A stretch of 64,000 bases of DNA, from NCBI GenBank assembly GCA_017395635.1, contig JAFQOE010000008.1:1-64000 (forward strand), given 5' to 3'. The notes under the pieces were generated by a model. That model saw nothing but the letters and a program-made list of their open reading frames with translations, was not told where the DNA came from and ran no database searches. Of this stretch, positions 24,679 to 34,092 are shown piece by piece. A program made the position numbers and the translations under genes. The first letter of the stretch is position 1; each line of letters starts with the position of its first letter. The stretch is from Lachnospiraceae bacterium (GTDB lineage Bacteria > Bacillota > Clostridia > Lachnospirales > Lachnospiraceae).

Positions 24679-25446
24679 CTATGCATACTTAAGATACATC
24701 TTCACCGTCACCACATAGGAGACAATCTGCGCAAGAACACCAGCTCCTACAACTCCATAACCTATGCCCCATACTATCTTACTATGAGTAGTAATCCAAC
24801 TGATTATGTTTTCCATCAAATTGTCCTGTTGAAAGAAAGAGATATCTCCCAATGCCAAATAAGCAAATCCTGCATACACAGCAATCTCCACACAAATTGC
24901 AAAGAAAACATCAATCCAATTCGTTTTGCTTTTACATATCAGAGGTAGAATAATCGCATTGCCTACAAGGCTCCCCCCTACTAATAACAGCATTAGAATC
25001 ACAAATACATCCGTTCCCACATCTTCAATTGGGATACCATCTACATCCACCTCAAAACAATACTTAATGATTCCTACTGTAAAAAGGCTCAGTAATACTG
25101 CTACAACATCTCCCAACAAGGCAACAATATACTTTTCAGCCACAATTACCTTATATCCTCCCGGAAGTGCCATGGCGTAATTGGTCCATTTTGTCTTGTT
25201 ATCCATTGCGCAAATGGTTGTTGCCATAGCTGTCGGAATAAGACAAGCTACCAAAATACTCGACATCAGCGTTAAATATCCTTCTGACAGTACACCCATC
25301 TTTTCCTCAATTCCTACCACTCCATTGAACTCCCAAGCCACTGCTCCCACCATCATAACACTATAAAACAGATAAAATGTCACAACAGCCAAATGTCCCT
25401 TGCTATTGACAAAATCCTTATAAAGCAAGCCTTTCATTATGCCCAC
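24679..25446 (-). CDS. ABC-2 type transporter permease
   Basis: A 255-residue protein with about six membrane helices. It opens MGIMKGLLYKDFVNSKGHLA, the LLYKDF motif being usual in GntR-linked ABC-2 permeases of clostridia. Conserved-looking MSSILVACLIPTAMATTICAMD and LPGGYKVIVAEKYI follow. It is the last gene of the gntR-ATPase-permease-permease operon and its start overlaps the end of the preceding permease by 10 bases. The two permeases probably form the heterodimeric channel. Substrate unknown; relatives export antimicrobial peptides or lipids. Confidence 0.8.
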   Translation of the reverse strand: MGIMKGLLYKDFVNSKGHLAVVTFYLFYSVMMVGAVAWEFNGVVGIEEKMGVLSEGYLTLMSSILVACLIPTAMATTICAMDNKTKWTNYAMALPGGYKVIVAEKYIVALLGDVVAVLLSLFTVGIIKYCFEVDVDGIPIEDVGTDVFVILMLLLVGGSLVGNAIILPLICKSKTNWIDVFFAICVEIAVYAGFAYLALGDISFFQQDNLMENIISWITTHSKIVWGIGYGVVGAGVLAQIVSYVVTVKMYLKYA

Positions 25447-26156
25447 CTCCTATTTCTCTTTCCTAAATACGAGAAAACAAATGATGTCACAACCACTCCC
25501 AACACGACAACTATTCCATGGTCATAAATCCAGTTCAACCATCCAATTACACTTGTAATGATGTTTTCTACTTCTTGCTCACAAGTCAGCCAAATAAAAA
25601 ATACAATCAAACATACACCCATTAGAAAACAAGATATTACAACACTGGTTTTAGCCGAAAATACAATATCAATCGGAAGACGGATTAGTATTGCAAGCAT
25701 GCCTACAAGCCAGCAATAGATTACCGTTTTCATTTGTGCCAATCCGAAATTTTCATTCCCTGCCATATACACCAACGGAATTAAAACACCTGCCCATGCA
25801 CACATAATGGTATTCACCAAAAACGCCAATATATATCTCGAAAATATCTCCTGCCAAATATTAATCGGTGATGAATACAGCACCCTATACCACTCTGCTT
25901 TGTAGTCTTGTTCAATAGATGAAGAACTTGTCAGCGCTGTGCAAACGCCGCCTATACATACCATAAAAATAGTACCTTTAAAAAACAGGTTATATACATC
26001 CGGCAATTCCTTAATCTCCTGAAAATTTCCTATATTCATTCCCAATATGAATATAATCGCAAATAACACACCGCCTGCAATTAGAAAAAGCCCCGTAACT
26101 ATATTCTTTCGAACTAACAAAAAGTCCTTATATAATAATCCTGACATAAACTCCAC
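25437..26156 (-). CDS. ABC-2 type transporter permease
   Basis: A 239-residue six-helix permease, similar in plan to its downstream partner: MEFMSGLLYKDFLLVRKNIV, then ALTSSSSIEQDYKAEWYRVL with SSPINIWQE, a motif common in this subgroup just before the second helix pair. It follows the ATPase gene by three bases and overlaps the next permease gene, so the three are co-translated. Together with the ATPase it should form a membrane exporter. Confidence 0.8.
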   Translation of the reverse strand: MEFMSGLLYKDFLLVRKNIVTGLFLIAGGVLFAIIFILGMNIGNFQEIKELPDVYNLFFKGTIFMVCIGGVCTALTSSSSIEQDYKAEWYRVLYSSPINIWQEIFSRYILAFLVNTIMCAWAGVLIPLVYMAGNENFGLAQMKTVIYCWLVGMLAILIRLPIDIVFSAKTSVVISCFLMGVCLIVFFIWLTCEQEVENIITSVIGWLNWIYDHGIVVVLGVVVTSFVFSYLGKRNRRWA

Positions 26157-26159
26157 CTC

Positions 26160-27038
26160 CTAGATTTGGGTGTTGTTTACATAGAACAACATAATCTCTT
26201 CAAGTGATGTTTTCTCACAAAACATACCCTCATACTTTATCCGGCATTTTCCCAAATCCCCTACTAATGCTTCTATACCAAAAGATGACTTTCTGTATCC
26301 AATTACATCCTCTTCATCCACTGTGGCAAATTGCTCTTTTGAGCACTTTAGAATTCCATGACGCTCTGCCATTGTATCCTTAGGCTCTGCTAGAAGAATT
26401 TTTCCTTTGTGGATAAATACAATGTTATCTGCTATTCGTTCAAGATCTGTAATAATATGGGACGATAAAAATATCGTGTGTTCGCTATCCTGAATAAATT
26501 CCATAAATATATCAAGAATCTCATTGCGAACTATTGGGTCAAGACCTCCTGTCGGTTCATCCATAATCAAAAGTTTCGCATGATGAGACAGTGCTGTTGC
26601 AATCTGAAGTTTCATTTGCATACCACGAGAATAATCTTTGACCTTCTTATTAAGTGGAAGTGCTAACTTATCAAGATAATCAAAAAACACTTCAGAATCC
26701 CAGTTTTTGTACATACCCTTCAATATCTTATCGATATGTTTCGGTTTGAGATTTGGATGAAAACCAATATCATCAAATACAACTCCTACATTTTCTTTTA
26801 TATCAAATTCTGCTTCCACATTATCTGCACCAAAAACCTTAATATCTCCACTATCCGTTTTAAGCATATTAAGAATCGCCTTAATCGTAGTCGATTTGCC
26901 AGCACCATTTTGCCCTATAAAACCTGTTACCTGTCCACTTGGCACTTGAAATGTCACATCGTGCAATTCAAAGTCCTTATAACTTTTATTAAGATTGTTA
27001 ATTTCTATTGCATTGTTTGCTGCATAATTTAACGCCAT
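26160..27038 (-). CDS. ABC transporter ATP-binding protein
   Basis: A 292-residue ATPase with all motifs: Walker A GQNGAGKST, Q-loop, signature YSRGMQMKLQIATAL, Walker B KLLIMDEPTGGLDP, and switch His in FLSSHIITDLER. The C-terminal part (about 215-290) is an accessory domain of the kind found in NatA/CcmA-like exporters. ATG 27038 behind ggaggaaaaa is chosen; the frame runs further up to 27182 inside the gntR gene without a ribosome site. It powers the two downstream permeases. Confidence 0.93.
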   Translation of the reverse strand: MALNYAANNAIEINNLNKSYKDFELHDVTFQVPSGQVTGFIGQNGAGKSTTIKAILNMLKTDSGDIKVFGADNVEAEFDIKENVGVVFDDIGFHPNLKPKHIDKILKGMYKNWDSEVFFDYLDKLALPLNKKVKDYSRGMQMKLQIATALSHHAKLLIMDEPTGGLDPIVRNEILDIFMEFIQDSEHTIFLSSHIITDLERIADNIVFIHKGKILLAEPKDTMAERHGILKCSKEQFATVDEEDVIGYRKSSFGIEALVGDLGKCRIKYEGMFCEKTSLEEIMLFYVNNTQI

Positions 27039-27069
27039 ATTTTTTCCTCCGTCTATAAGACTTACTTCT

Positions 27070-27450
27070 TTACTTAGCATCCTCCTCATATATAATGGAC
27101 AGAATATCAACAAGTTCTTGTAAAGGAATGTCGCAAACCTTTGCTCTTGCCACAGCATTTTCAAAATAATCTTCAATCTCACACATAACTTTTTCGCGAA
27201 TAAAACCTTGGTTCTTTGCTTTTACAAAACACCCAACACCAACCCGCGTTTCAATAAATCCATCACGTTCCAGCTCCTCATAGGCTCGCTTAGTCGTTAT
27301 TAGGCTAATTCGAAGCTCCTTAGCAAGAAAGCGCATAGAAGGAAGCATCTCTCCTTCTTTCAACGTACCGGAGACAATCATATTCTTAATCTGCTGTTCA
27401 ATCTGTTCATAAATCGGAACACTGCTTGTATTACTAATAATAATATTCAT
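27070..27450 (-). CDS. GntR-family (YtrA-like) regulator
   Basis: A 126-residue regulator: winged helix with PIYEQIEQQIKNMIVSG, LPSMRFLAKELRISLITTKR and YEELERDGFIETRVGVG, then a short C-terminal helix pair. The short effector region marks the YtrA subfamily, whose members repress adjacent ABC exporters and respond to cell-envelope antibiotics. It is the first gene of the operon that it probably controls; a matching inverted repeat lies just upstream. Confidence 0.88.
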   Translation of the reverse strand: MNIIISNTSSVPIYEQIEQQIKNMIVSGTLKEGEMLPSMRFLAKELRISLITTKRAYEELERDGFIETRVGVGCFVKAKNQGFIREKVMCEIEDYFENAVARAKVCDIPLQELVDILSIIYEEDAK

Positions 27451-27482
27451 AGGTATACCTTTCTAAATTTAAACTCTCGAGT

Positions 27483-27503
27483 GTGTATAATGTATATATA
27501 CAC
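27483..27503. promoter_or_regulatory. Putative GntR operator
   Basis: Inverted repeat GTGTATA-N7-TATACAC, 33 bases before the gntR start codon, overlapping the expected promoter. This fits autoregulation by a YtrA-type dimer. Confidence 0.55.
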
Positions 27504-27570
27504 CCAAACACACTTTGTGTCAACACTTTTTTAAGCATATATAACAGAACAAAGAGTTTTCTTGCAAACT

Positions 27571-27682
27571 ATTCGCACGCGAGCGGTGTCCAAAGGACAT
27601 ATTTCTTTTCTGCGAGCTACGCATCCTTGCGGAGCATTTTTTATGATATAGGATGTTCCTCACAGAGGAATTTCCCATATCA
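27571..27682. repeat. Structured intergenic element
   Basis: A locally GC-richer block with small stems (TGTCC-AAA-GGACA at 27587-27599) and a large hairpin at 27644-27682: an 18-base-pair stem with two mismatches, TGATATAGGATGTTCCTC against GAGGAATTTCCCATATCA, loop ACA. It looks like a dispersed intergenic repeat or a small structured RNA. There is no second copy in this window. Confidence 0.4.
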
Positions 27683-27688
27683 CAAAAA

Positions 27689-27716
27689 AAAGATTTGAAG
27701 TCTCCCTCAAATCTTT
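27689..27716 (-). terminator. Terminator of the ftsE-ctpA cluster
   Basis: Stem AAAGATTTGA / TCAAATCTTT with an 8-base loop and flanking A and T runs; on the minus strand it lies 69 bases beyond the ctpA-like stop codon. Confidence 0.75.
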
Positions 27717-27784
27717 CTTTATATCCTATATTCTTCCATTTCAATCATCGCATCCAAGTTACAAGAATCTATAACCTTTGTAAC

Positions 27785-29077
27785 TTATTTCTCAGCATCT
27801 TCAGCCGAATCCGTTGTACTTTTACCCAACTTCTGCATAATGCACTCAATCGCAGCATCCAACTGGTTATCTTTCTCACCGTCCGACTCACGATAAGCTT
27901 CCACATCTAATTCTACTTCCACGTCCGGCTTAACACCCACTTTGTGAATATCATTACCATTTGGAGTAAAATATTTAGCAATAGTAAGCTTCACTGCAGA
28001 ACCATCATCCAACGGGAAAAGTCTTTGTACAATACCCTTACCATAGGTTGTTTCGCCTATAATCGTTCCTGTTCCATAATCCTTAACTGCTCCTGCAAAA
28101 ATCTCAGATGCAGATGCACTATACTCATTTACTAATACTACCAACGGCATTGTAAACTGATGTTTTTCGTCTGATGTATACTCACTAGTCACGTTGCCGT
28201 CCTTATCCTCTGTATATACAATCTTTCCTTCCGGCAACATATAGTCAAGCATATCCACAGCAATGTCCAATAGACCACCACCGTTATCACGCAAATCAAC
28301 AATCAAACCTTCCATTCCCTGTTCCTTTAATGATTCAACGCCTTCTATGAATTGATCTCCTGTTACCTCATAGAAATTTGTCACCTGAATATAACCGATA
28401 TTGTTATCTAACATCTTATACTCAACTGTAGGATTCTCAACCTTTTGTCTTGGCATAGTGAAATCGTACTCTTTTGCATCAGAAGCACGATATACCGTAA
28501 TTGTCACTTCTGTTCCTTCTTTACCTCTAATTATGTCCACAACTGAATCAATATCAAGTGTTGTGATGTCCTGACCATTGACTTTTGTAACTACATCCTT
28601 TGATAAGATACCTGCTTCCTTGGCCGGTCCATCAAACACTTGCATAACTGTAATTACCTTTGTATCAATATTCTGAGAAACAGCAATACCAACACCTACA
28701 TATTCTCCACCTGTATCTTCCATAAAACTAGCATATTCCTCTTCTGTATAGTATACAGAGTAAGGGTCATCCAAGCTTTCCAGATACCCTCGAATGATTC
28801 CCTCCTGTTTCGCCTCAGCGTCACCTTCAAAGTAGAAGTTCTCGTTAATCAACTCTTCAATCTCTTCCAGCTTATCATTGGTTTCTTTACCAATCACATC
28901 ACTATTATTCAGCATCTTAATTGAATCCTGCTTTGAATCTTCTGTCTTACTTTCATACTGTGTAGATTCCGCTTCATCCTTAATCATTTTGACTGAACTA
29001 AAGCAACCTGTCAGACAAAATGTTACCACAGTAGCTAACACACCAAATGCGATTTTCTTATTCGACATTTTCTTCAT
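27785..29077 (-). CDS. S41-family C-terminal processing protease
   Basis: A 430-residue lipoprotein protease of the CtpA/CtpB type. Lipobox LTGC with the lipidated Cys25, a PDZ domain (GGEYVGVGIAV, VFDGPAKEAGILSKDVVTKV), and the catalytic domain with the Ser in NEYSASASEIF and the Lys in GETTYGKGIVQ (Ser-Lys dyad). Another marker is LIVDLRDNGGGLL. It acts on the outer face of the membrane, trimming envelope proteins. It ends the ftsE-ftsX-M23 gene run; in other Firmicutes such proteases adjust cell-wall hydrolases. A weak hairpin separates it from the M23 gene. Confidence 0.93.
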   Translation of the reverse strand: MKKMSNKKIAFGVLATVVTFCLTGCFSSVKMIKDEAESTQYESKTEDSKQDSIKMLNNSDVIGKETNDKLEEIEELINENFYFEGDAEAKQEGIIRGYLESLDDPYSVYYTEEEYASFMEDTGGEYVGVGIAVSQNIDTKVITVMQVFDGPAKEAGILSKDVVTKVNGQDITTLDIDSVVDIIRGKEGTEVTITVYRASDAKEYDFTMPRQKVENPTVEYKMLDNNIGYIQVTNFYEVTGDQFIEGVESLKEQGMEGLIVDLRDNGGGLLDIAVDMLDYMLPEGKIVYTEDKDGNVTSEYTSDEKHQFTMPLVVLVNEYSASASEIFAGAVKDYGTGTIIGETTYGKGIVQRLFPLDDGSAVKLTIAKYFTPNGNDIHKVGVKPDVEVELDVEAYRESDGEKDNQLDAAIECIMQKLGKSTTDSAEDAEK

Positions 29078-29125
29078 CTTAATCCTTCTTTCCGTGCAAA
29101 ATATTGCTCTCTATTAAATATATAT

Positions 29126-29160
29126 TGCCAGATAAAATGAATATACCATCTTATCTGGCA
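29126..29160 (-). terminator. Hairpin between M23 and S41 genes
   Basis: Stem TGCCAGATAA / TTATCTGGCA with a 15-base loop and only a modest T tract on the minus strand. It may terminate part of the transcripts or act as an intergenic attenuator. Confidence 0.5.
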
Positions 29161-29182
29161 TTTTATTGTCATTCTATAAACA

Positions 29183-30460
29183 TTATTGTAAGTATGCTAA
29201 CGGATCCATATACGTTCCATCCACACGCACACCAAAATGTAAATGTGGTCCGGTCGAATATCCAGTGGAACCTGCTTGTGCAATCTGCTGTCCTGCAACC
29301 ACAGATTCTCCCACAGAAACTAATAACGCAGAATTATGCATATATACTGTCACTACTCCACCACCATGGTCAATACAGATATAATTACCCTCTGCGTAAT
29401 TGTAAGTTGAAACAATTACTGTTCCCGTTGCTGCTGCTACAATAGGATCGCCTGTATTACATGCAATATCAATTCCTCTATGGTCAGAACTTGCACCAGG
29501 TGTCGGTGCATTTCGACTTCCGAAATAGGATGTAATCCTATTATTTCCCGGTGCCGGCCACACGAACACTCCCCCTGTATAGGTACTGGTCGCACTACTA
29601 CTTGCTGCCGCTTCCGCTGCTGCAATAATCGCTTCCGCCTCAGCTTCCGCCGCTGCATACTTTGCAACTTCTTCAGCCTGAATACTAATTGACTCTTCAT
29701 ATTCCGCTACCTGTGCGCTTTTTTCTGCCACCAAGGCTTCCATCGTCTCTTTCTGACTATTGACTTCCGCTTGCAACATTGCATTCGTTTCAAGGTCTTT
29801 ATCCAGCTTTTGTTTCATATTTGCAACTTGTTCTTTTGCAGTTTTCAATTTTTTGAGAACATTGTAATCATATAAAGAAACCTGAGCAGCATATTCCGTC
29901 TTATTCAACATATCTGTCATAGATGTTGCAGTAAGCAGAACATCCAAATATCCTTTATTACCAGATTCATATACCATCTGAATACGCGTCTTCATTGCAT
30001 CATATTGCTGACTCTGTGCTTTCTTTGCCAATTCAAGACTCTTCTGCGTTTCTTTAATTGATTTTTCCAACTCTTTCTGACTTCTCTCCAGACGACTAAT
30101 TTCCACCTGCAGTTCTGTCAATTCAACATCTAATTGAACAATATAATTCTCAAGGCTGTTCTTTGCATACTCTAGCTCATCCAATATTTCCTGTGCTGCA
30201 TTTTTCTTTTGTTTTGCATCATCGGCATCTTGTCTTGCTTTATCAATCGATGCATCTGCTGTTCCATTATCCGTAGCTTTACTTTCCGTGCTTGTCTCTG
30301 TTGTACTTTCAGACAAATCTCCTGCCGTTGCATAGCTCACAAATCCATTAGCAGATACACAGCTAATCAATATCGTAAACACTAGTATATAGCTTAACAA
30401 AATCTTTCTGCTTTTATTCTTTACAAATACTTCAATCGTATGATTTCTTTTGTCTTTCAT
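29183..30460 (-). CDS. EnvC-like M23 murein hydrolase/activator
   Basis: A 425-residue secreted protein: signal anchor (about 18-42), a Glu/Lys-rich coiled coil (about 70-275, with AQEILDELEYAKNSLENYI), an Ala-rich hinge, and a C-terminal M23 (LytM) domain. Zinc-site motifs are present: SDHRGIDIACNTGDP (His and Asp), VTVYMHNS and GPHLHFGV, so the peptidase may be active, unlike E. coli EnvC. The coiled coil is the part that FtsX grips in division complexes. It follows ftsX by 31 bases with a strong ggaggatt, which supports joint action at the septum. Confidence 0.92.
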   Translation of the reverse strand: MKDKRNHTIEVFVKNKSRKILLSYILVFTILISCVSANGFVSYATAGDLSESTTETSTESKATDNGTADASIDKARQDADDAKQKKNAAQEILDELEYAKNSLENYIVQLDVELTELQVEISRLERSQKELEKSIKETQKSLELAKKAQSQQYDAMKTRIQMVYESGNKGYLDVLLTATSMTDMLNKTEYAAQVSLYDYNVLKKLKTAKEQVANMKQKLDKDLETNAMLQAEVNSQKETMEALVAEKSAQVAEYEESISIQAEEVAKYAAAEAEAEAIIAAAEAAASSSATSTYTGGVFVWPAPGNNRITSYFGSRNAPTPGASSDHRGIDIACNTGDPIVAAATGTVIVSTYNYAEGNYICIDHGGGVVTVYMHNSALLVSVGESVVAGQQIAQAGSTGYSTGPHLHFGVRVDGTYMDPLAYLQ

Positions 30461-30491
30461 ATATCAACAATCCTCCCTGTGGCCTGAAAAA

Positions 30492-31403
30492 TCAAACCTT
30501 AACATGTCGTTTCGTTGTGAATAAACTTCCAAAAAATCCAACTCCAACACCCATAACAATGGATATTGGGGCCAAACCGATAAACACCTTACCAACTGGC
30601 ACAAATTCAATCATATTGTCAATTAAAACAAAATGTTCTGCCAAATATCCTGTCATAGCTGTATATACAAAATACATAATAATCAACGGTATCACAGAAC
30701 CCAACAAACCAATAAATATCCCTTCAAACAAAAAGGACGCCCTCACAAAAATATCCTTTGCTCCAATCAGTTTCATAATTGCAATTTCTTCTTTACGAAC
30801 CGAAATTCCAATAGTAATTGTATTACTAATTAAGAATAACGACACTAACAATAGAATGGAACTGACACCAATCGATATATAACTTAGCAAATTAATCACT
30901 GCATTCAAGCTCTTAGCTGTAACATCACTACTATTGACTTTCCGTACACCAGAAATTTCTTCTAACTGTTTAACGGTAACATCTTGTCGCGAAACATCTT
31001 TTAATGTAATTGTATAAGAAGATGAATTTTCCAACGGATTATCCTCTCCAAACACCGAATCTACATATTCCTGGTCACCCTTATATACGTCTTCCACATA
31101 ACCTTTCCATGCTACGTCTGCAGAAACATAATGAATGGTATCTATATTTTCTAACTTTTTAATTTCATTACCTATATTTGCAATCTGGTCATCACTACTT
31201 CCTTCTTCAAAGAATACAGAAACCGTAAGGGTTTTTTGAATATCCTTCATCTCATAATCCATATTTATAAGGATAGCGTAAAAAATGCCAAACAAAAACA
31301 AACAGGCTACCATAGTACCAATCGAAGCAAGTGAAAAAAGAAGATTTCTCTGGATGTTCTTGATACCCTGCTTAATGCAATAACCCAATGTACTAATCTT
31401 CAT
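30492..31403 (-). CDS. ftsX: Cell division ABC transporter permease FtsX
   Basis: A 303-residue permease with four membrane helices: one at about 20-45 followed by a large external loop with SVFFEEGSSDDQIANIG, then three helices in the last 130 residues. RNLLFSLASIGTMVACLFLF at the first helix is the family signature. FtsX transmits ATP hydrolysis by FtsE to extracellular peptidoglycan hydrolases. ATG 31403 is chosen because it overlaps the end of ftsE in the usual coupled way; an upstream frame to 31457 lies inside ftsE. Confidence 0.93.
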   Translation of the reverse strand: MKISTLGYCIKQGIKNIQRNLLFSLASIGTMVACLFLFGIFYAILINMDYEMKDIQKTLTVSVFFEEGSSDDQIANIGNEIKKLENIDTIHYVSADVAWKGYVEDVYKGDQEYVDSVFGEDNPLENSSSYTITLKDVSRQDVTVKQLEEISGVRKVNSSDVTAKSLNAVINLLSYISIGVSSILLLVSLFLISNTITIGISVRKEEIAIMKLIGAKDIFVRASFLFEGIFIGLLGSVIPLIIMYFVYTAMTGYLAEHFVLIDNMIEFVPVGKVFIGLAPISIVMGVGVGFFGSLFTTKRHVKV

Positions 31404-32079
31404 CTTTGTAACCACCTTCTTCTTCGTCACTGACAATCTTACCTTTTTTGAGCACAATAACTCGTTTCTTCATAAGATTGACAATTTCTTTGTTATGTGT
31501 AACAACCACAACTGTAGTACCTTTTTTATTAATTTCCTCTAAAAGAGTCATGATTTCCAAAGAATTCTTCGGATCCAAGTTACCTGTAGGCTCATCGGCC
31601 AAAATGATATCCGGCTGGTTAACAATGGCTCTTGCTAATGCAACTCTTTGTTGTTCACCACCGGACAATTCCTTCGGAAACTGCTTATATTTTTGCGCAA
31701 GACCGACCAACGTAAGAGTTCCAGGTACTTGTCTGCGAATTTCAGACATTGGCTTTTCAATTACCTGCTGTGCAAATGCAACATTCTCAAACACGGTACG
31801 GTCTTTCAGCAAACGGAAATTCTGAAATACTACGCCGATTTTACGACGTAGCATTGGAATTTCTTTTCGTTTTATTTTACTATATATTTTATCATCAACT
31901 GTAATCTCACCACTTGTTGGGGTGATTTCCTTCAATAACAATTTGATTAACGTTGTTTTTCCAGAACCACTACTACCAACAATAAACACAAAATCACCTT
32001 TCTTAATATGAATACTTACATCATCTAAGGCTTTCGTACCAGTCGGATATTCCATGGTTACATGATCTAGTACTAGCAT
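31393..32079 (-). CDS. ftsE: Cell division ATP-binding protein FtsE
   Basis: A 228-residue ABC ATPase with Walker A GSSGSGKTT, signature LSGGEQQRVALARAI, Walker B IILADEPTGNLDP and the switch His in VVVVTHNKE. Opening MLVLDHVTMEYPTGTKALDD is typical of FtsE. It drives FtsX to activate peptidoglycan hydrolases during division or sporulation. First gene of the ftsE-ftsX-M23-S41 cluster; ggaaagga upstream. Confidence 0.95.
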   Translation of the reverse strand: MLVLDHVTMEYPTGTKALDDVSIHIKKGDFVFIVGSSGSGKTTLIKLLLKEITPTSGEITVDDKIYSKIKRKEIPMLRRKIGVVFQNFRLLKDRTVFENVAFAQQVIEKPMSEIRRQVPGTLTLVGLAQKYKQFPKELSGGEQQRVALARAIVNQPDIILADEPTGNLDPKNSLEIMTLLEEINKKGTTVVVVTHNKEIVNLMKKRVIVLKKGKIVSDEEEGGYKDED

Positions 32080-32152
32080 ATCAACGTTCCTTTCCTCCTA
32101 AGTTGTAACATATACCAATCTGTTATATCATTACACTTCTATCAAGCTAAAC

Positions 32153-33241
32153 TTAATATTCCAAGGACTCCATATACTTCATATATTTCACTACCATCAA
32201 TGCAATCTTAAATGTAATTGCATCTTCAAACACACGAAGATCTAATCCTGTACTTTTTTGTAGTTTATCCAAACGATATACCAATGTATTACGATGAATA
32301 TACAACTGTCTTGAAGTCTCTGATACATTCAAACTGTTCTCAAAGAATTTATTAATAGTGGTAAGTGTCTCTTCATCAAAATCATCCGGAGAACGGTTTT
32401 CGAAAATCTCTTTAATAAACATTTTGCAAAGAGGAATTGGCAACTGATAAATCAAACGACCAATACCAAGATTGCTATATGCAATAATGTTACGATTGCC
32501 ATAGAAAATCTTACCTACATCTAACGCCATCTTTGCTTCTTTGTAAGAGCGGGACACTTCTTTAATTTCATTCACAATTGTACCAAAGGCAACATGAACC
32601 GATGACATTGCCTCTGTGTTCAACATATCCACAACTACTTTAGCTGTCTTGTGCATATCTTCATAAGTTTCATTCTGTTTAACTTCTTTCACAAGAATAA
32701 TATTCTTCTCATCGACTGCTGTCACAAAATCCTTGGACTTGCTAGAGAAAAGACTACGAACGATTTCTAAAGCATTCGTATCCTTATCATTCTTTGTTTC
32801 AATAATAAATACAATACGTCTAATATCAGTATCTATATGAAGCTTTTTCGCTCTATTATAGATATCCACTAACAAAAGATTGTCCAACAATAAATTCTTG
32901 ATAAAGTTATCCTTGTCAAAACGCTCTTTATAAGCAACCAAAAGATTCTGCACTTGGAACGCTGCAATTTTACCAATCATATATACATCGTCTGCTTCGC
33001 CCTTTGCTATAATAACATATTCTAACTGATTATCATCAAATACTTTGAAAAACTGATAACCTTGTAACATCTGGCTTTCTGCCGGAGAATCAACAAATGT
33101 AAGAACAGAAGTCTCATACTCCTCTGTATCACGAAGAGTAGATGCAAGGGCTTTCCCCTCTGTATCCATTACACATAAATCAATTCTTGTAATTGCTTTG
33201 ATTCCCTCAATGGTATCCTGTAAAATCTGATTTGATATCAT
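32153..33241 (-). CDS. CdaR/PucR-type transcriptional regulator
   Basis: A 362-residue regulator. Residues 1-130 resemble the sugar-diacid-binding (CdaR N-terminal) domain (ISNQILQDTIEGIKAITRID), the middle is a GGDEF-like fold of the PucR type (SSVHVAFGTIVNEIKEVSRS), and the C-terminus is the PucR helix-turn-helix (FFENSLNVSETSRQLYIHRN, TLVYRLDKLQ). In other species these activate uptake and use of carboxylic acids such as glycerate. No obvious target gene is adjacent, so the ligand is unknown. Gene stands alone. Confidence 0.85.
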   Translation of the reverse strand: MISNQILQDTIEGIKAITRIDLCVMDTEGKALASTLRDTEEYETSVLTFVDSPAESQMLQGYQFFKVFDDNQLEYVIIAKGEADDVYMIGKIAAFQVQNLLVAYKERFDKDNFIKNLLLDNLLLVDIYNRAKKLHIDTDIRRIVFIIETKNDKDTNALEIVRSLFSSKSKDFVTAVDEKNIILVKEVKQNETYEDMHKTAKVVVDMLNTEAMSSVHVAFGTIVNEIKEVSRSYKEAKMALDVGKIFYGNRNIIAYSNLGIGRLIYQLPIPLCKMFIKEIFENRSPDDFDEETLTTINKFFENSLNVSETSRQLYIHRNTLVYRLDKLQKSTGLDLRVFEDAITFKIALMVVKYMKYMESLEY

Positions 33242-33388
33242 CCTATTCTCTCCTTAATGTATAGTTAAAACACCTAACTTACATTTTAACGGAATTTATC
33301 AAAAAAAGAAAGTATCTGTTGCAATTTTTTTTTTTTAATTTATAATAAAACATATATTAAGGGAGATTTATGAATATGGAGGGGTTTT

Positions 33389-33865
33389 ATGAATACAAAC
33401 ATTCGGCATTCAAAGAAAAATGGCGGTTTTTCTTTAGTTGAACTCATTATTGTTATTGCCATAATGGCTATATTAGCTGGCGCATTAGCACCTGCACTAA
33501 TTAAATACATCGAAAAAACAAGAAGAACCACGGATCTCGCAACTGCAGATGCAATACAATTGGCATTACAACGAGTTCTAATCGAAACTGATTTCGAACC
33601 TGTTAACGGACAATATACTATTGTTGCAAATGACTCTATGAGCTATAACAATCCTGCAACATCCATTGCAGATGAGTTATTCATTGAATTAGACGGAATT
33701 CCTCCTATCAAGTCATTTCCTGATTATTATTGGTATGTTGTGTACACTCCTTCCACCGGATCTGTTCCTGAAGTTCACTTAACAGACAAGCAAAATGGTA
33801 CACCGATTTATGAATTATTTCCAGACGAAACTGATTTTATAGAAAACAAACAAAGGAACAATTAA
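33389..33865 (+). CDS. Type IV prepilin-like protein
   Basis: A 158-residue pseudopilin: short basic leader ending in Gly, then the class III signal NGGFSLVELIIVIAIMAILA with Glu at +5, a long hydrophobic helix, and a C-terminal domain of about 110 residues. It should be cut and methylated by a prepilin peptidase and assembled into a pilus or type II-like filament. No pilus motor, peptidase or other pilin genes are nearby, so it is an orphan pilin. It has a strong ggaggggttt ribosome site and its own terminator. Confidence 0.88.
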   Translation: MNTNIRHSKKNGGFSLVELIIVIAIMAILAGALAPALIKYIEKTRRTTDLATADAIQLALQRVLIETDFEPVNGQYTIVANDSMSYNNPATSIADELFIELDGIPPIKSFPDYYWYVVYTPSTGSVPEVHLTDKQNGTPIYELFPDETDFIENKQRNN

Positions 33866-33869
33866 CAGA

Positions 33870-33903
33870 AAATCCTGAGTGTAATAGTGCACTCAGGATT
33901 TTT
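33870..33903 (+). terminator. Terminator after the prepilin gene
   Basis: Stem AAATCCTGAGTG / CACTCAGGATTT followed by further T, five bases after the stop codon. Confidence 0.85.
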
Positions 33904-34044
33904 AATTATATTAGATGATTTCTATCTCAAGAATATAAGAACCATTCCTTTCGGTATACTCATTGACAAAACAAGCCTAAATATCTTCCACACCTATTTT
34001 TAACGGGGTCTACCCCACTCTTGACAAAGAGCCCAAAATGAATA

Positions 34045-34070
34045 AAGGCGACTACTTATGTAGTCGCCTT
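34045..34070 (-). terminator. Terminator after the MsmK/UgpC-like gene
   Basis: Perfect stem AAGGCGACTAC / GTAGTCGCCTT with a 4-base loop, 23 bases past the stop on the minus strand, with a short T run. Confidence 0.8.
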
Positions 34071-34092
34071 ATATATGTTAGAAAATTCTAAA

